Positions 58,582 through 64,000 of a stretch of 64,000 bases of DNA are shown here, one piece after another. The DNA lies in assembly GCA_009733575.1 (NCBI GenBank), contig ML769444.1, positions 1-64,000 of the forward strand. Reading direction: 5' to 3'. How positions within the stretch are numbered: position 1 is the first letter of the stretch; each line of letters starts with the position of its first letter. A program made the position numbers and the translations under genes. This DNA is from Gymnopus androsaceus JB14. Its lineage: Eukaryota; Basidiomycota; Agaricomycetes; Agaricales; Omphalotaceae. A model generated the notes under the pieces. That model saw only the letters and a program-made list of their open reading frames with translations, ran no database searches and was not told where the DNA came from.

Positions 58582-60416
58582 CTAATCTTCGTCCAAGTCA
58601 ATGTCGGGCATCCTGGTGGCGAGGAAGGGGTCATCATCTTCGTCATCCTCTATATTGAAACGAGATTGCATGCATGCTCTACGTTCTTCCTCGATTTCTG
58701 CCGTAGACTTTCGACGAACCCTCTCCAGAACAAAGTCGAGTTGAGCAAAGTTGGCGTCGTTCCTAGCAAACTTTTTATGTTTGCTGCCTGCAATGTGCTG
58801 AATTGTCGATTGCGTCAAGACGATAATAGTATCATTTCACGATAAATCTTACCTGTTTGAAATGTTCGAATTTCACGCGGCAGCTTTCACAGTAGCCTGG
58901 CTTGGAGCCTTCCTCGCGTTTAGGGAGTTTGAGGTTGTTGGTGCTCTTGGCTCTTCGAAGGCTGGGCCCAACACGCCCTTCAGGAACAGCAGGAGGACCC
59001 ATATCACCCTTGATACTATCACGTCTACCGGCCTTGCGAGAGGTAGGGACCTCGGCATTAGTGAAGGCTCGTAGATTGGAGGGCAATTTCGAGGTGAGAT
59101 TATACCCAGCCGTAGACGTAGTACCGGTAGTGGACGCGATACTGACACTGTTTCCAGAGGCCGCAACGTATCCTACATTGCCGGAGGCTAGATAACCAGA
59201 GGCGCAAGCCGAGTCAGGTTCTCCCATGTCCATACATTCGCCTGCTGCTTCCGCCTCTAGTGACTCTCGTCGCCGAAGGTTGTTCATAGAGACTGAGCGC
59301 CTGAGATCGCGACCATTCCGCAGAGCTTCACGCTCGCGGGATATACGCTCCTGGAGCCGCTTCTGCTCCCTCAGCTCCTTCTCCTGGGCCACATTCTTAT
59401 CGTCTTTCTCCATCTTTTGAGCGGCTTCCCATCGCTTCTGTTCCTTCTCGTCAAAAGGTATGAAGGGTCCTCTAGACTGCGGATGACAATGCAAAACGGG
59501 CCACGGTTTTCTACTGGACCCTTTTCTAGGAGGTACGTACTGATGTGCTGCGATCGTGGCGAGCTCTTGGTGAATGTCTTCGACGAGGACGAAATAGCTA
59601 CCACGCGCAAAGTAGGTAAAGTCGTGTCGTTTCTGAGTCGGATCGCGTTCGGTAGTACCATGTATTTTCTCGGATTTCAGGAGGGATGTGAGATCACGAG
59701 CGGCGCCAGCGTTAGCGTAAGCCGACGACGGGAGATTCAATCTGGCTGGAAGTGGACCAGAAGTAGGCAAGATCACAGGCTGTAATAGACAGCGGGAGAG
59801 GACACTATCGAGTTTACGAACACCCCATTCTTTCATATCAGTCTCCTCGACAGTGCGACGGTAAACTTGTGGGACGTCCGGAATACTGGGACAAGATTAG
59901 ATGTCAGATTTTGTCATTCAAACTAGCACTCACAGTAGGCTCCTGCTGGAATGGGTTTTGCGGTTTTCCTTGTCTGATCCTCTACTCTGCTCGATATCTT
60001 TTACGATCAAATGTGTAACCTCCCCAGAAAAGAAATCTTCGACAGTCTAAGCAGGATGTGAGCGAGATTTAATAGAAAAACGCAGCCAGACATACTGCGC
60101 CCAGTTGCAGGATGCGCTTCTCAAGGATTTTGACATAGTCGGTGTTTTGAATGTCCTCTGAAAAGTGGAATCTCCATCCGCGAATTGCACGGGTATATTT
60201 TTCTCTCCACTCGGTCTCTTGTAGTTCCTTTCGCTTCTGCTTATGAGAAGGAGTATCTGGGGCTGCTTTGGCGCGCTTTGAAGCAACCAGAGTCGGTTCT
60301 TCAACAGAAAGACCTGGTGACCTAGGTCGTTTCAGGCCAGCAGCCGACTTTGTGGGTCGAGGAGAAGCAACAAGAGCAGGACGAGAGCGGTGGATGAGAG
60401 GATTTCGGGTGGCCAT
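58582..60416 (-). CDS. dbf4: Dbf4/Dfp1-like regulatory subunit of DDK (Cdc7 kinase)
   Basis: Dbf4 activates Cdc7 for replication origin firing. The start at 60416 reads MATRNPLIHRSRPALVASPR. Motif N/BRCT-like: VEDFFSGEVTHLIVKDIEQS. Motif M: WGVRKLDSVLSRCLLQPVIL. The Dbf4-type zinc finger (motif C) is split by an intron: GYCESCRVKFEHFKQ joined to HIAGSKHKKFARNDANFAQL, giving the CxxC...H...H ligand set. Between M and C lies a charged region with RKPWPVLHCHPQSRGPFIPF. Acidic end (DDEDDDPFLATRMPDIDLDE). Divergent from ATG5 by 150 bp. Confidence 0.9.
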
Positions 60417-60566
60417 CGAAGTACAAAAAGGCTGTAATAGGTACAAGAAAGAGTGCAGAAGGCGCGTTGACTCTCACGTGATGGTGTGTATACGCTGTGT
60501 CATACGGCGCTCAATGGGCGCTTAGGCTTGTTGGCCAAGTACCACCACTTTGATTCCTGTCCTTAA

Positions 60567-61820
60567 ATGTCTACATATGGCACGACTCGACATCACCATT
60601 CTCCTGCAGCAAACTTTTCCAATAGAGACAAAGTCACCGACTATCATACTACCCTATTTCGCCGACTAATTTGGGATGGCACAATTCCACTCGAAATTCG
60701 TGTAGATCCCAAGGAACTTCCTGCAAATTCGGATCGAAATCTCGAATGCTTCTTCATACAGGCCCCTAGAGTCTCCTACTTGCCTCTATTAATGCCAGAA
60801 ATTCGTAGATTTTTCATGGACTTGGTTTTTGACGAGAATGCAACCAAGGATCTAAAGGAAGAGGAATGGTGGTTCGAAACTGTAGAGGGAACACTGGTAA
60901 AATGGTACACTTGGTCCTCATTTCTCATGGCTATCAACTCATCTGGGTATCAGGCATTGGCCCATAGGACTCATATATGATAATCATACGATATCGACAT
61001 CGTTAAAACCTTCAACGTCCCGCTCGCCTGCCAAAGTGGCTCCCTTACGTCTAACGTTGCACCTTGCTTCCCCTCCAAACGATAAACTTCTTTTATCTCC
61101 GAGTCCCGAGGCTTGTAAGCAGGCATTCATGGGTCAACTGAAAGAAGCCGACTTTATGAGATGGGGAAGCACCAAACGAATGACCGGCCTGAGACAGCAG
61201 GACCAAGATGGATTGTGGGAGGGCATCAAAGAACGTATGCTTTGGTTCTTGTTTTGGAAGGCTCTTTGGTAACACTATCTATTAGACAACTTTGATGATT
61301 ATTGGCGCGTAGCTTCGAAAGTAACGCCGACTACAGCCCCTACACGTGCCCAATCTCCTGCTCCTCCACCGTCTTCTGCCTCTATGGTCAATCGGCCTCC
61401 ATCCGCAGATCCTGCGGGTCCTTCTGAACGCGACGGTGCTTACAATGTCCGTAGCGTTCCTGTCCGTCTGTATCTACCAGATGGACCCGTCATACAGGGT
61501 CTAGTCCCCCCAATGTTGGACGATAGTGGGTGATTTACTTACATCTACTCTCTGCCTATACTGACGCGTTCATTAAAGATACTCCGCGGACGCTTTCGCA
61601 CTATCTAACGGATCATATTCCTCTACTCTTCCCAGCTCAGCCTCCAGCGCCACCTCCATCACGCGCCAATCCACATCCACGCCCGCCTCCCGTAGCTCGT
61701 CCTGCGTATGCGTTAATACAAGGTATTCAGATGCCTTTAGAGTCGGAAATGGCTTGGCTAGGTGGATGCCTTGCCGGTGCCGATGGATGGGTCAACGTTT
61801 GTATAGGAATTAATTCATAA
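60567..61820 (+). CDS. ATG5: Autophagy protein Atg5
   Basis: Atg5 is conjugated to Atg12 and forms the E3-like complex for Atg8 lipidation. Exons are 60567-60904, 60954-61234, 61286-61525 and 61579-61820, about 366 aa, phases consistent. UblA region: IWDGTIPLEIRVDPKELPAN, then CFFIQAPRVSYLPLLMPEIR. The helical region carries the acceptor Lys in FMGQLKEADFMRWG (Lys about 176). C-terminal UblB: VRSVPVRLYLPDGPVIQGLV and RTLSHYLTDHIPLLFPAQPP, ending EMAWLGGCLAGADGWVNVCI. A Pro/Ser-rich insertion separates the last domains. Confidence 0.95.
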
Positions 61821-62004
61821 TACCGATGTATCTTCATAATTCTTATACCCCGCGGTTCTTGTCCGTGTTATATATTAGTGGATATCCTATGGTGCAACAT
61901 ACACTTGTTATTTCCGTAGGAAGGAAGGAAACCAGAAAGGACTGGTTCTAGAAGAATTGGATAACAACGAACGTCGTACGGCTATGACAGAAAAGAACGA
62001 CAGC

Positions 62005-63195
62005 CTAGTCAAAGGAAACAGTCAAGACAGTAACAATACCATCGATCGAGATATCATGGTTGATACTAAGCGTTTGACGTTGTTCATTGCTCAAAAGGCA
62101 TATCCAAGGCTACTCACCCAGTAGAACCAGCAGTGAGGAGTAATGTTCACTGCAGTGGTCGTAGCTAGTGCTTCCGACTGCAGCAGATACCAGATCATCT
62201 CGGCGGTTCAAATCAGCTTCAACAACCCTAGCCTTGGGAGAGTCTAAGCAACTCGTACCGATGTCATATCCGTCAGGGACAATATCATGACTCTCAAATA
62301 CATCCTATTTTTCGATTAGAAAAATCTTCGTCGCCAAGACGCATATGCACATACCTCTTCCTTGGAGACTCTGAAATTATTGAATGTCGATGAGAAGATG
62401 CGGCAATTATCAATAACGACATACGCCCCACTGTCTGCCTCCGATCCGTTCTGAGGGAAAATGCTGGTCTTTAGTCAATACATGTAGGTACACGCACTCA
62501 AACCTCACTTGCCGAAGATGGTTTCCACCTATTAAAGACTCGAGACAAGTGCCTGTTCGCGGGAGACGGGAACGGGAACGAGAGGGTGAGTAAAGAGATT
62601 CATAAGTAGTAAGGAAGGAAGAGTCAGACTAACTAAACACATACCGAGCGCGGCATCCCGTAATCTTCGCGCAGCTCTTCCTTAAAATACCAGGCCAGTC
62701 AGACAAGATTGAAGAGACACTGTACGCACGCTCCGTCTGATTTACCCAGCCATTTCCGTCGCCGAAGTTTGCTGTCTGAGGGGTACCAATATGAAGACCG
62801 AGTCATTCTTCAGAGCTAAATAAAAAACCCGTCGGAATATTGGCTATATACAATGCAGATTGTCCTTGCAATCCTATCGCTCTTGCAAAGTTCAGAAAGC
62901 CGTCATCCGTCAGGACCTCAGCAGAGCTCAGTCCAGAGATGATGACCTATCGAACACAGATTATACTTACGCGGTCTAGGACTCTGGGTAGAAGTTTAAC
63001 TCACGTTCAAAGGCTCTCCCACTAAGGAATTGAGAATGAGTGAGTACAGTTATGAGAACCTCTAAAGCAAAGTACGCACCGTCAGTGAGCATCGATCCTC
63101 CATTGTCGAGAGGATTATAGTATGCAACTGCTCGTTTAGCATTAGGCACTGCAAGGGTGTTTGAGCGACCAAGACATAAGTGCGAATGCGAGCAT
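62005..63195 (-). pseudogene. Secreted protein of the WVNQTE/GGNH family, apparently damaged
   Basis: Pieces of a conserved Agaricomycete secreted family of unknown function appear in order on the minus strand: NAKRAVAYYNPLDNGGSMLT, then VGEPLNVIISGLSSAEVLTD, DDGFLNFARAIG, LGLHIGTPQTANFGDGNGWV, NQTE, TCLESLIGGNHLRQ, QNGSEADSGAYVVIDN, DVFESHDIVPDGYDIG and LSINHDISIDGIVTVLTVSF (stop 62005). A hydrophobic start exists at 63195 (MLAFALMSW). However the frame does not join cleanly after the signal peptide, an in-frame TGA stands where the family has Cys before LGLHIG (about 62803), and two exon joins are out of phase. Pseudogene or sequence errors; I cannot tell which. Confidence 0.6.
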
Positions 63196-64000
63196 AGCGA
63201 CTGGTGTCTGAAAGGAACCTGGCGAATAATTAAGACAGCTTCTTTATATTCTTCCATGGCCAGTATCTCGATAGCCAATATTCTGATATGACGACCAGTC
63301 GCTCAAAGTGAACATGTGAACGGTGTCCTAGGCTGATAAACGTTTGCGTGCCTAGCTTCAGCCCATATAATCCAAAGAAAAATTGCTCTAACAGCCTTGA
63401 AACTGCAGTTGCGAAGGATATAAATTTAGTAAGAGCCTTCTTCGAATTTTTAGAAAGTGAAATGCGATTTTTATGGATCAAGTTATTATATGTATGTATT
63501 AAATAAATGCCTCTGACAGGGCCCGAATCGAGCGCAGCACTTCATAATCTTCATCTTGAATGAGGCCTGCTAGTGACATCTCTTAAACCGAACTCAAAGT
63601 AAACAGTTGAATAGGGTACTTACTAGTTGAATGCCCAACGACGACCAAGTTGTAAATCGAGGTGATTTGATACCTGACTAGAGATCACCAGGACGGTGAG
63701 GACCAGGTGCCGCAGGTTTGCCTTACAAAGCACTTGAGAGTGCGATCCATCGCATCGCTCGGTCCGGTGTCCGGATCAACAACGCTTCCCCGTTTGGGAA
63801 CTCGATTCGAACCTCTATTCAAACCGCCACAGCAAAACCGATTCACGAAGGGATTTCTAGCAAGAAAACTCTATTCAAAAGGTAAAAAGGTGTCAGGCTC
63901 TCGACTGATTGTCTCCTTTTTCGGGCCTGATTTTTTTTGTCTTCCACTTTAGAAAGCAGTGCTTTGAAGTGAAGTTTTGGGCGTCATTTCTCAAGCTGCC
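63196..64000. other. Right-hand end, no gene supported
   Basis: AT-rich flank, then a GC-richer end. An 81-codon frame (63707-63952) has no family support. A gene extending from beyond the right edge cannot be excluded. Confidence 0.5.

Noticed and set aside
60578..60670. Alternative Atg5 start reading MARLDITILLQQTF in another frame
   Set aside because: That frame stops before the conserved IPLEIRVD block; the frame from 60567 runs straight into it.
63795..63825. Second tRNA-like word (ggttcgaatc on the minus strand)
   Set aside because: Flanks do not form a T stem or any cloverleaf.
1..64000. Operon, phage, transposon, CRISPR or biosynthetic gene cluster
   Set aside because: Intron-rich eukaryotic housekeeping genes throughout; no terminal repeats, integrases, reverse transcriptases, direct-repeat arrays or backbone synthases seen. 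The lone P450 has no partner enzymes nearby.

Overview
The window is nuclear DNA of a filamentous basidiomycete, most likely an Agaricomycete. The genes are densely packed on both strands. Most are cut by many introns of about 47-75 nt with GT..AG ends. Several families are typical of mushroom-forming fungi: a CYP63-type P450, a Ser/Thr-rich membrane protein ending in LKVANE, a secreted WVNQTE/GGNH family and CON-6. No bacterial, viral, transposon, CRISPR, rRNA or tRNA signature was found.

Layout. 1-5.5 kb: a membrane-anchored lysophospholipase (minus, running off the left edge), divergent from an ELL-like transcription elongation factor. 5.6-10 kb: two membrane proteins and an Smr-domain protein ending in a CaaX-like CIIM. 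10.2-12.5 kb: ornithine decarboxylase antizyme (minus), with a readable +1 ribosomal frameshift site, and ribosomal protein uS5 (RPS2). 13.5-18.8 kb: small secreted, Ser/Pro-rich and membrane proteins of unknown function. 18.8-21.5 kb: a cytochrome P450. 22-27 kb: a J-protein, a single-pass membrane protein and bleomycin hydrolase. 28-33.5 kb: three minus-strand genes, including a Cys-rich membrane protein and a TRP-like channel. 33.8-43 kb: ATP synthase OSCP, isoprenylcysteine methyltransferase, a nuclear-looking protein, NF-YA/HAP2, a SAP/Tho1 (SARNP) protein, an Ntn-hydrolase asparaginase and a DASH Spc34-like protein. 43.2-50.3 kb: a large DOCK-family GEF. 50.9-54.8 kb: a medusa (DUF7082) regulator, a Mediator Med27-like gene and con-6. 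55-61.8 kb: dynamitin and mitochondrial Met-tRNA synthetase (head to head, 51 bp apart), Dbf4 and Atg5. 62-63.2 kb: a damaged-looking secreted protein.

The genes are mostly unlinked housekeeping functions, with no operon or obvious biosynthetic cluster. Two points stand out. The antizyme gene carries a TTT-TGA-C recoding site preceded by TGG-CGC, with a short downstream hairpin. Many other genes, including essential RPS2 and the DOCK GEF, show isolated frame breaks where skipping one base restores the conserved protein. The simplest reading of these is insertion errors in the assembly, but they should be settled before any of the genes are called broken. Splice sites are my own readings from reading frame, GT/AG signals and family similarity; none is confirmed by transcript data.
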